A stretch of 64,000 nt of DNA from VXYK01 sp965221585 (lineage in GTDB: Bacteria > Actinomycetota > Acidimicrobiia > Acidimicrobiales > Aldehydirespiratoraceae), in the NCBI GenBank assembly GCA_965221585.1, contig OZ244898.1, positions 1,116,001 through 1,180,000 on the forward strand, written 5' to 3'. The notes under the pieces are model-generated. The model did no database searches. It was not told the DNA's origin and saw nothing but the letters and a program-made list of their open reading frames with translations. Positions 53,983 through 61,330 of this stretch are shown piece by piece. The translations under genes and the position numbers were made by a program. Within the stretch, counting starts at the first letter, position 1; the number at the start of each line of letters is the position of its first letter.

Positions 53983-54172
53983 GACAATTCGAACAGGAAG
54001 TGGGGGAATCCCTGCGGGAGCCTCCCCACCTGGCCACAGATCGTCACTTCGGCGGTCACCGTGCGCCCAGGTCGACGAATCGGCAACGCTCCGAATGAGT
54101 GTGATCGTGGATGTCGACATTCCGGTATCCACAACACGACGGAGGTTTCGTGCTCACGAGGAGTCCAGGGCG
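53983..54172 (+). promoter_or_regulatory. Structured leader of the infC-rpmI-rplT operon
   Basis: About 190 bases lie between the predicted RNA start and the proposed infC start. They contain a hairpin at 54000-54029 (GTGGGG with CCCCAC, plus an inner CCC-TGC-GGG) and another at 54107-54132 (GTGGAT with ATCCAC). Other bacteria control this operon by L20 or IF3 acting on the leader, so a regulatory role is plausible. The leader class is not one I recognise. Confidence 0.4.
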
Positions 54173-54787
54173 ATAGCACCGCCAAACAACGAGCCAAGGA
54201 TCAACGAACGGATCCGAGCCAGAGAAGTCCGACTTGTCGGGCAGGACGGCGAGCAGATTGGCATCACATCACTATCCGAAGCGCGCAACATCGCTCAAGC
54301 CGCAGACCTCGACTTAGTCGAGGTGGCGGAGCAGGCCAACCCCCCGGTCTGTCGGATCATGGATTACGGCAAATGGCGATACGAAGCCGACCAAAGGGCC
54401 AAAGAATCCAAGAAGAAGTCTTCCAACCTCACGGTCAAGGAGATGAAGTACCGGCCCAAGATCGGGCCCGGCGACTTCGACACCAAGACCCGCAAGGTGG
54501 TCGAGTTCCTCGGCGGAGGTCACAAGGTCAAAGTCACGATCATGTTCCGAGGTCGCGAGATGCAACATCCCGAACTGGGTCGCCAGATTCTTGATCGGGT
54601 GTCCGACGCTGTGGCCCACGTTGGCAAGGTTGAGTTCCACCCTCGCCAGGACGGCCGCAACATGGTGATGGTGTTGGCCCCCGACAAGCGGGCCCAAGCT
54701 CGCCATGAAAGACAGAAACGCAGAGAAGCGGAGGGATCAGTCGTAGTGACCGAGCCGGATACCGCTGCGCAAACACCAACTGAGTGA
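54173..54787 (+). CDS. infC: Translation initiation factor IF-3
   Basis: About 204 residues. N-terminal domain EPRINERIRAREVRLVGQDGEQIG, the linker LVEVAEQANPPVCRIMDYGKW, and the C-terminal domain with VTIMFRGREMQHPELG and QDGRNMVMVLAP. IF-3 checks start codons on the 30S subunit. No ATG, GTG or TTG occurs within 60 bases before the conserved region. The codon ATA at 54173, 9 bases after GAGGAG, is the best-placed start and recalls the AUU start of E. coli infC, used for autoregulation. The alternative is ATG 54095, which lacks an RBS and adds 26 unconserved residues. Confidence 0.88.
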   Translation: MAPPNNEPRINERIRAREVRLVGQDGEQIGITSLSEARNIAQAADLDLVEVAEQANPPVCRIMDYGKWRYEADQRAKESKKKSSNLTVKEMKYRPKIGPGDFDTKTRKVVEFLGGGHKVKVTIMFRGREMQHPELGRQILDRVSDAVAHVGKVEFHPRQDGRNMVMVLAPDKRAQARHERQKRREAEGSVVVTEPDTAAQTPTE

Positions 54788-54842
54788 TCTATCGGCGGTA
54801 GCACCGCCGGGATCGTTCAAGATCAACAGAACCGAGAATCAA

Positions 54843-55034
54843 ATGCCGAAGATGAAGACACACAAGGGTGCACAGGCCCGCTTCAAGCGCACCGGCTCAG
54901 GCAAGCTGAGGCGTCGCAGCCAGAACAAGAACCACATCCTCGAGAAGAAGTCTCCGAAGCGCAAACGCCAACTTCGCAGGCCTGCTTCCGTGTCCCCAGC
55001 TGACGAGCCGCGCATCCGCGACCTCGGCATCTGA
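54843..55034 (+). CDS. rpmI: 50S ribosomal protein bL35
   Basis: 63 residues, very basic. MPKMKTHKGAQARFKRTGSGKLRR is the family start; RSQNKNHILEKKSPKRKRQLRR follows. Encoded between infC and rplT as in almost all bacteria. No strong RBS: ACCGAGAATCAA precedes the ATG. Confidence 0.96.
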   Translation: MPKMKTHKGAQARFKRTGSGKLRRRSQNKNHILEKKSPKRKRQLRRPASVSPADEPRIRDLGI

Positions 55035-55093
55035 GACCCGACCAACCAAGCCGCGTCCACCAGGGCCGCATCCATTAGAGAAGGGAGCACACA

Positions 55094-55456
55094 ATGGCAA
55101 GAGCTAAACGCGCCGTACATTCCAAGAAACACCGCCGGGTCGTCCTTGAGCGTGCAAAGGGCCACTATGGCAATCGCTCGCGCAGTTTCAAATCAGCGAA
55201 CGAGTCGGTCATGCACGCCGGCAACTACGCCTTTCGTGACCGCCGTGCTCGCAAGGGCCAGTTCCGCAAGCTGTGGATCCAGCGGATAAACGCGGCCTGT
55301 CGCGAGAACGGTACGTCATACAGTCGCTTCATCGCAGGTCTCAAGGCTGCGGAGATCGAGGTTGATCGCAAGATGCTGTCAGAGACGGCGATCCACGATC
55401 CTGACACGTTCACGGTGCTCGTAGAGACCGCCAACGGAGCACTAGCGGACGCCTGA
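55094..55456 (+). CDS. rplT: 50S ribosomal protein bL20
   Basis: 120 residues. MARAKRAVHSKKHRRVVLERAKG, then YGNRSRSFKSANESVMHAGNYAFRDRRARKGQFRKLWI, typical of L20, which is needed early in 50S assembly and can repress its own operon in other bacteria. RBS GAAGGGAG is 6 bases before the ATG. Confidence 0.97.
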   Translation: MARAKRAVHSKKHRRVVLERAKGHYGNRSRSFKSANESVMHAGNYAFRDRRARKGQFRKLWIQRINAACRENGTSYSRFIAGLKAAEIEVDRKMLSETAIHDPDTFTVLVETANGALADA

Positions 55457-55496
55457 CGGCGGTTCGACCGTTCGAGCGAGCTACACCCGGCCCGGA

Positions 55497-56297
55497 ATGG
55501 ACCAAGACGCCGTAAAGGGTCCGAATAGTCGCCGAGTCGCGGAACTGCGGCGAATGGTCGAGCGGCCGGCCGCGAATCTCACCGAGACGGTGCTCGAAGG
55601 GGAGCGCACTGTCACCGAAGCACTTGACGCTGGACTGCGCCCGACCACGGTCGTGGTTCCTGAACGCGGGATCGGAGATTTCAACGGATCACCGCTGCGT
55701 TCGCGCCTCGAGGGCTCCGTCGAGGTTCTGGTGGTGCGGGACCGGGTATTCGAGCGGTTGGCTCCGTCGGTGACGCCGCAGCCGATGCTGGCTGTGATCG
55801 AACGGCCTGTGGCCCTACTCCCGAGAGACTTCGGCGTCAACGACTTCGCGCTTGTTCTCGTCGGAGTCGCTGATCCCGGCAATGTCGGCACGCTCATCCG
55901 GGTCGCCGACGCGACCGGTGCGGCTTGTGTGGTGGTGGCGGGTGGAGCGGACCCGTGGCGGCCGAAGGCCGTTCGCTCCTCGGCCGGTTCGGTACTGCGG
56001 GTGCCTGTGGTGACCGGAGACGATGTGCATCAGACGCTGCGGTCGCTGCGCGCTGCCGGAGTGAAGATCGTGGCGACCGATGTGCGTGAGGGTGTGCCGC
56101 ACGACAGCGGCGTGCTCAAAGGACCATTGGCGATCGTGCTCGGCTCGGAGTCCCACGGTCTCGACCGTTCCGTCGATTCACTGGTCGATGTGCGGGTTCG
56201 TATAGAGATGCCCGGCAACGCGGAATCACTCAACGTGGCGATGGCCGGAACATTGCTGGCCTTTGAAGCCGCCAAGTTTCGGACAGCTCGTGGGTAG
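55497..56297 (+). CDS. TrmH/SpoU family rRNA 2'-O-methyltransferase
   Basis: 266 residues. N-terminal substrate-binding domain (ETVLEGERTVTEALDAG) and SpoU domain with ADPGNVGTLIRVADATGA, LAIVLGSESHGL and MPGNAESLNVAMAGTLLAFEA. Position between rplT and pheS is conserved in actinobacteria, where the gene is often called tsnR or a 23S rRNA methyltransferase. The modified base cannot be told from sequence. Confidence 0.88.
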   Translation: MDQDAVKGPNSRRVAELRRMVERPAANLTETVLEGERTVTEALDAGLRPTTVVVPERGIGDFNGSPLRSRLEGSVEVLVVRDRVFERLAPSVTPQPMLAVIERPVALLPRDFGVNDFALVLVGVADPGNVGTLIRVADATGAACVVVAGGADPWRPKAVRSSAGSVLRVPVVTGDDVHQTLRSLRAAGVKIVATDVREGVPHDSGVLKGPLAIVLGSESHGLDRSVDSLVDVRVRIEMPGNAESLNVAMAGTLLAFEAAKFRTARG

Positions 56298-56381
56298 AAG
56301 GCAACCCTAGGTTCTATTGCTGCAGATCCGCGGCTGTTGCTCGTCACGGCTTAATTCCCGCAGAACGGCGAGCGTTGCTCG

Positions 56382-56387
56382 TAACCT
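56382..56387 (+). promoter_or_regulatory. -10 element of the pheS promoter
   Basis: TAACCT lies 12 bases before TTG 56394 and 15 before ATG 56397. GTTGCTCGT occurs twice in this gap (once just upstream near 56337, once overlapping the hexamer). No T-box leader is possible at this distance. Confidence 0.5.
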
Positions 56388-56396
56388 GTTCGGTTG

Positions 56397-57395
56397 ATGA
56401 TTGAGACGCTCCGCCAGACCGCCGCTGAGGCCCAGGCCCGACTGGCTGAAGTCGCCGACCTCGATGCGCTGGCAGAACTCGATATCGAGTTCCTTGGCAA
56501 GAGATCCGCTCTGACCCTCGCCAAACGGCAACTCGGCTCGCTCGCTGCGGATCAGCGAAGAACCACCGGACAGGCGCTGAATGAGATTCGCGCGGAGATC
56601 GAAGGCGCTGTCAGAGCAGCCAGGGAACGGCTGGCGCGGGCCGCGCTGAGCGAGCAGCTCGAGGCTGAGAGGCTTGATCTCACTGAATTCCGCCGAACCG
56701 CAAGACGCGGTTCGCTGCATCTTGTGACGCAGGCCCGGGACAGGCTCGAAGACGTCTTCGTGGGGATGGGTTTCACGGTTGCCGAGGGTCCCGAGGTTGA
56801 ATCTGCCTGGTACAACTTCGAGGCGCTCAACATTCCTGAGTGGCATCCGGCCCGCGGCAGTTTCGACACGATCTTCGTGAACCTGGGAGAGCCTGAAGAG
56901 GTGATGCTCCGTTCGCATACCTCGCCTGTCCAGATCCGCACGATGGAGAATCAGAAGCCACCCATCTATATCGTTGCGCCGGGCAGGACGTTCCGGACCG
57001 ACACAGCCGACGCGACCCACCTCCCGGCCTTCAACCAGATTGAGGGCCTCGTGGTCGACCGGGGGATAACCATGGGCGATCTCGCAGGGACGATCGACGA
57101 GTTCGTGCACACCTTCTTCGGCGGTGATGTGAAGAGCCGACTGCGCCCCTCGTACTTCCCGTTCACTGAACCCAGCGCAGAGTTCGACATCTCCCGCGCC
57201 GACGGAACTTGGTTGGAACTGGGTGGTTGCGGAATGGTCCATCCGAACGTTCTTCGCAACTGCGGCATCGATCCCGACGAGTGGCAGGGATTCGCGTTCG
57301 GTTTCGGCATCGACCGCCTGGCGGTGATGCGCCACGAACTCGACGACATCCGTGAACTCGTCAACAACGACGTGCGGTTCTTGAGGCAGTTCTGA
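56397..57395 (+). CDS. pheS: Phenylalanine--tRNA ligase alpha subunit
   Basis: 332 residues. N-terminal coiled coil, then catalytic core: HLVTQARDRLEDVFVGMGF, LLRSHTSPVQIRTM-like MLRSHTSPVQIRTME, FNQIEGLVVDRGI, and GCGMVHPNVLRNCGID with GFGIDRLAVM. Charges tRNA(Phe) as an alpha2-beta2 enzyme. TTG 56394 directly before the ATG is also possible as the start. The TGA overlaps the first of two duplicated ATGs before pheT. Confidence 0.95.
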   Translation: MIETLRQTAAEAQARLAEVADLDALAELDIEFLGKRSALTLAKRQLGSLAADQRRTTGQALNEIRAEIEGAVRAARERLARAALSEQLEAERLDLTEFRRTARRGSLHLVTQARDRLEDVFVGMGFTVAEGPEVESAWYNFEALNIPEWHPARGSFDTIFVNLGEPEEVMLRSHTSPVQIRTMENQKPPIYIVAPGRTFRTDTADATHLPAFNQIEGLVVDRGITMGDLAGTIDEFVHTFFGGDVKSRLRPSYFPFTEPSAEFDISRADGTWLELGGCGMVHPNVLRNCGIDPDEWQGFAFGFGIDRLAVMRHELDDIRELVNNDVRFLRQF

Positions 57396-57419
57396 TGAAG
57401 GTGACTCGATGAAGGTGAC
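57394..57419 (+). repeat. Tandem duplication of the pheT start region
   Basis: GATGAAGGTGAC occurs at 57394-57405 and 57408-57419. The first ATG (57395) overlaps the pheS stop and opens a five-codon frame Met-Lys-Val-Thr-Arg that ends TGA at 57410-57412, overlapping the true pheT ATG at 57409. Confidence 0.8.
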
Positions 57420-59817
57420 ATTGTCGTGGCTTCGTGAGTTCGCGCCGGACATCGGTGGTGATCCGGTGGAATTGAGCGAGACCCTCAGTTCTCTCGGTCT
57501 GACTGTGGAAGAGATGACGCTCATCGGCGAGATCGCCGATGGAGTCGTGTTGGCGCGGGTTCTGGATCTCAGAGAACATCCTCGCGCTGACAAGATCCAA
57601 CTCGTCGATGTCGACACCGGCGACGGAAAGGCCCGACAGGTGTGTTGCGGGGCTTTCAACATGGCTGTCGGTGATCTGATCCCATTCGCCACACCTGGGA
57701 CCGTCATGGCCGACGGAATGGAGATTCAACAGCGGAAGATGCGCGGCGAATTGTCGGCCGGGATGTGCTGTTCGGGGGCTGAACTGGGTCTTGACGACGA
57801 CCACGAAGGGATCCTCGTGCTCAACGACCGAGTCCTTCCCGAAGCGGAACTGGGAATGGACCTGGCCACTGCCATCGGCCTGGAAGCCGACGTATTGTGG
57901 GACCTCGAGGTGAACGCCAACCGGCCCGACGCCATGTCGGTAGCCGGAGTGGCTCGTGATCTGGCCGCAGCGCTCGGGGTTGACTTCTCGTACCCGGACT
58001 ACAGCGTCGACAACCGCTCCGCGGGCGACGCTGCCAATGAAGAAAGCGCAGACGAACTCCTGACGGTTGAGATTCTCGATCAGACCCTGTGCGGCCGGTT
58101 CGTTGCGACGGTGCTGCGCGGCATTACCGTGGGAACGTCGCCGCAGTGGCTCGCCGACCGGCTGATATTGGCGGGAATGCGCCCGCTCAACTCGATCGTC
58201 GACATCTCCAATTATGTGATGCTCGAGTTGGGTCAACCCAACCACACATTCGATCTGGCAACTGTCCCCGATGGTCACCTGCGGGTGCGGCGGGCGTCGC
58301 CCGGCGAGAGGCTGACGACGCTCGACGGCTTGGAACGCGAACTCACTCCCAATGACGGCGTGATCACGGACAACTCAGACGAGATCATCAGCTTGGCTGG
58401 GGTGATGGGGGGCGCAACCACCGAGGTCTCCGAGGAGACGACCGACGTTCTGTTGGAGATGGCATGGTGGGATCCGCCCACAATCTCGCGGACGGTCAAG
58501 CGACTCAACCTGGTGAGCGAGGCCTCCAACCGATTCCGACGCGGCGCCGACTGGGGCGAGAACATCGACCGTTCAATGCAACGATTCATCCAACTGGCGA
58601 CGCAGCTCGGGGCCTCCGCAGTCCGGGGGTTCGTGGATGTCGCCGGCGACACGCCAGATCGAACGCCCCTAGTGGTTCGCAGTGCCAAGATCAACGGACT
58701 GCTCGGCACGGATCTGAGCGCGGCTGAGATGGCCGGGCATCTGGGGGCCATCGGCTTTGGAGCCGATGTGGTCTCGTCCGGCAGCGGTGCGGAGGACTTG
58801 GCCGTCACCATTCCCACATGGCGTTGGGACACCGAGACCGAGACCGACGTGGCTGAAGAGGTGGCGCGCCTGCATGGCTACGAGAACATCGTCAGAACCG
58901 TGCCCAGAGGTGAGCTGCCGGGAGGGCTCAGCGACTACCAACTGCGTCGTCGGCTGGTTCGTCAGGTTCTGGTCGGGTTCGGATGCGATGAGACCTTTCC
59001 GATGCCGTTCCTGGCACCGGGCGACTTGTTGAGAGCGGGCCTTGCCGACAACGGAGTGACCCTGTCCAACCCGCTCGTGTCCGAACAGTCGGTCTTGCGG
59101 ACCTCGCTGCTTCCAGGCCAGCTCAAAGCGATCGCCTACAACCAGTCCCATCGTTGCTCGGACGTTCGCTTCTTTGAGATCGACCACGTCTATCTGCCGC
59201 CATTGCCGGATCAGTTGCTTCCGGACGAACGTGAGTACCTTGCGGTTGCGCTGGCCGGGTCCGAAGCACCGGAGGCGGTAGCGGCGCTCGATCTGATCGA
59301 GCGTGAGCTGGGTCTGCCGAACGTTGTTCTGCGCTCCGCCTCGCCCCCCGGTTTGCACGCCACCCGTTCCGCCGAGGTGGTGGTCGCAGGTAGAACCTCC
59401 GGGGTGGTCGGAGAGGTTGATCCACTGGTACTGGAGAACTTCGGGGTGACTGGGAGAGTGGCCTGGCTCGAACTGGATCTGGGCGAGCTCCTCGACGGTC
59501 CCCAGCGAAGCCGCAAGTACACACCTGTTTCCAAATACCCGTCCAGTGATGTTGATCTGGCGTTCGAAGTCCCGGATGAAGTGACTGCATCGGCAGTTGA
59601 GAGTTCGCTGCGCAAGGCGGGCCGAGCCTTGTTGACCGACATCGAACTGTTCGACGTCTACCGGGGCAAGGGTCTGCCGACGGGCACCCGGAGCCTGGCC
59701 TACCGCCTGCGGTTCCAGGCTCATGATCGCACTCTGACCGATGCAGAAGTGGCTGATGTCCGTCAGGAGTGCATCGATGCGGTCGCTGAACGTCACGGCG
59801 TGTCCCTGAGAAGCTGA
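57409..59817 (+). CDS. pheT: Phenylalanine--tRNA ligase beta subunit
   Basis: 802 residues, full length. MKVTLSWLREFAPDIG, the tRNA-binding OB domain (VLDLREHPRADKIQLVDVD, QVCCGAFNM), B3/B4 editing domain (LILAGMRPLNSIVDISNYVMLELGQP), B5 domain, and the C-terminal ferredoxin-like anticodon domain (YTPVSKYPSSDVDLAFEV). The second of two ATGAAGGTGAC copies starts the protein; AAGGTGA from the first copy can act as its ribosome binding site. Confidence 0.96.
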   Translation: MKVTLSWLREFAPDIGGDPVELSETLSSLGLTVEEMTLIGEIADGVVLARVLDLREHPRADKIQLVDVDTGDGKARQVCCGAFNMAVGDLIPFATPGTVMADGMEIQQRKMRGELSAGMCCSGAELGLDDDHEGILVLNDRVLPEAELGMDLATAIGLEADVLWDLEVNANRPDAMSVAGVARDLAAALGVDFSYPDYSVDNRSAGDAANEESADELLTVEILDQTLCGRFVATVLRGITVGTSPQWLADRLILAGMRPLNSIVDISNYVMLELGQPNHTFDLATVPDGHLRVRRASPGERLTTLDGLERELTPNDGVITDNSDEIISLAGVMGGATTEVSEETTDVLLEMAWWDPPTISRTVKRLNLVSEASNRFRRGADWGENIDRSMQRFIQLATQLGASAVRGFVDVAGDTPDRTPLVVRSAKINGLLGTDLSAAEMAGHLGAIGFGADVVSSGSGAEDLAVTIPTWRWDTETETDVAEEVARLHGYENIVRTVPRGELPGGLSDYQLRRRLVRQVLVGFGCDETFPMPFLAPGDLLRAGLADNGVTLSNPLVSEQSVLRTSLLPGQLKAIAYNQSHRCSDVRFFEIDHVYLPPLPDQLLPDEREYLAVALAGSEAPEAVAALDLIERELGLPNVVLRSASPPGLHATRSAEVVVAGRTSGVVGEVDPLVLENFGVTGRVAWLELDLGELLDGPQRSRKYTPVSKYPSSDVDLAFEVPDEVTASAVESSLRKAGRALLTDIELFDVYRGKGLPTGTRSLAYRLRFQAHDRTLTDAEVADVRQECIDAVAERHGVSLRS

Positions 59818-59871
59818 GCGGGACTCTCCGCAGAGGGTCGACAGCCTAGTTAGCCACTGTCACGGTTGCGC

Positions 59872-59900
59872 TAGACCTCCTAACGAAATCATGCTACCAT
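59872..59900 (+). promoter_or_regulatory. Promoter of the aminotransferase/substrate-binding protein operon
   Basis: TAGACC (59872-59877) and TACCAT (59895-59900) are 17 bases apart, giving RNA from about 59907 with a short leader and a strong RBS (GGGAGGGAGG). Upstream, GTTAG and CTAAC occur as possible half-sites. Unlike the housekeeping genes, this operon is not leaderless. Confidence 0.5.
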
Positions 59901-59928
59901 GTAACTGATTTTGCGGGAGGGAGGACCG

Positions 59929-61299
59929 TTGACGGAGATTCGAGCCAAGGCTCAAGCCCACTTGGTGCCGCATTTCACACGCGGGGATGCCTGGCGCCGT
60001 GACGACATGCTGGTCATAGACCGAGGCGAAGGCTGTTACGTCTGGGACACCGAGGGCAACGAGTACCTCGACGGGCTTTCAGGGTTGTTCTGCACCAACC
60101 TCGGCCACGGTAGAAGCGATCTGACCGCGGTTGCCGCCAAACAGATGGACAAGCTTGCCTTCAGCCCCAACTGGAGCTACGCCCACCCCTCGTCCATCGA
60201 GGCGTCGTCGCTGATCGCCTCGGTGGCGCCCGCCGACCTCGACCGAGTGTTCTTCGTGAACTCCGGCTCAGAGGCGGTGGAATCAGCTCTCAAGTTTGCT
60301 CGCTGCTACCACCTGGCGAACGGCGAACCGAATCGTCAGAAGGTGATTGCCCGCCGTTGGGCCTACCACGGAACCACCCTCGGAGCGCTGGCCGTGACGG
60401 GCATTCCCACCTTCCGTGACCCCTATGAACCGCTACTCGGCGGTTTCGTGCGCCATGTCGACAACACACTCGGTTATGCCGGTCACCGAGGACCCGCCTC
60501 CGAACTTCCGTGTGTTGCCGCCGTCGAGCAGGCCATCCTCACCGAGGGACCCGAAACGGTTGCGATGGTAATCGCCGAACCGGTCCAGAACGGTCGGGGA
60601 GCGCTGGTGCCCCCCGACGGCTACTGGCAGGAACTGCGTCGCATCTGCGACACCTACGGCGTGTTGCTCTGCGCGGACGAGGTGATCAACTCCTTCGGGC
60701 GTCTCGGTCATTGGTTCGGCAGCGAGCGCTACGGCGTCGTTCCCGACATGATCACCTTCGCCAAAGGTGTCACAAGCGCGTATGTGCCGCTCGGGGGTCT
60801 GATCGTACGCGACGCTCTGGTTGATCGGGTGTGGGACTCGCCCTCTGCGATGTTCGTCCACGGGGCGACGTTCGGTGGCCATCCCGTCGCCACTGCGGTA
60901 GCCGTGGCCAACATGACTGCGATGCGCGACGAGAAAGTGTTCGACGGCGTACTGGCCAACGAGGGACGCCTCATCGGTGGGCTGCGTGCGTTGATGGACT
61001 CTCACAACTGCGTCGCCGATGTACGGGGCGCCGGCTACTTCTGCGCCGTGGAGTTGATGCGCGACCGCGCCGCCGGGATCCGTCTCACTGACTCTGAATT
61101 CGGCGAACTGTTGCCGGGCGGGGCACTGGAACGATTCGTGCGTGAGGCGCGCGTTCTGGTCCGTCCCGACTCAAGAGGCGCTGCAATGTTGGCGGTTGCG
61201 CCGCCGCTCGTGGCAGACGCCGCTGTGATCGACGACCTGCTTGCGCGGGTCGACCAGGTGCTCGACCGCGTGGGCGGTTGGCTTAGGGTCTCAACATGA
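59929..61299 (+). CDS. tpa: Class III aminotransferase, probably taurine--pyruvate aminotransferase
   Basis: 456-residue PLP enzyme of the omega-aminotransferase group. YVWDTEGNEYLDGLSGLFCTNLGHG, FFVNSGSEAVESALKFAR, the PLP Asp in LLCADEVINSFGRLG, and the PLP Lys in ITFAKGVTSAYVPLGG. Family members act on taurine, beta-alanine, putrescine and others. Taurine is proposed because the next gene is a TauA-like binding protein; sulfoacetaldehyde would be the product. TTG 59929 is chosen since GGGAGGGAGG ends 4 bases before it. Confidence 0.72.
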   Translation: MTEIRAKAQAHLVPHFTRGDAWRRDDMLVIDRGEGCYVWDTEGNEYLDGLSGLFCTNLGHGRSDLTAVAAKQMDKLAFSPNWSYAHPSSIEASSLIASVAPADLDRVFFVNSGSEAVESALKFARCYHLANGEPNRQKVIARRWAYHGTTLGALAVTGIPTFRDPYEPLLGGFVRHVDNTLGYAGHRGPASELPCVAAVEQAILTEGPETVAMVIAEPVQNGRGALVPPDGYWQELRRICDTYGVLLCADEVINSFGRLGHWFGSERYGVVPDMITFAKGVTSAYVPLGGLIVRDALVDRVWDSPSAMFVHGATFGGHPVATAVAVANMTAMRDEKVFDGVLANEGRLIGGLRALMDSHNCVADVRGAGYFCAVELMRDRAAGIRLTDSEFGELLPGGALERFVREARVLVRPDSRGAAMLAVAPPLVADAAVIDDLLARVDQVLDRVGGWLRVST

Positions 61300-61330
61300 G
61301 ACAACAGAATATCCATTGGAGGGTAATCAA

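Noticed and set aside
56298..56396. T-box leader before pheS
   Set aside because: The predicted RNA start lies at the start codon, and no T-box sequence (TGGNACCGCG type) is seen.
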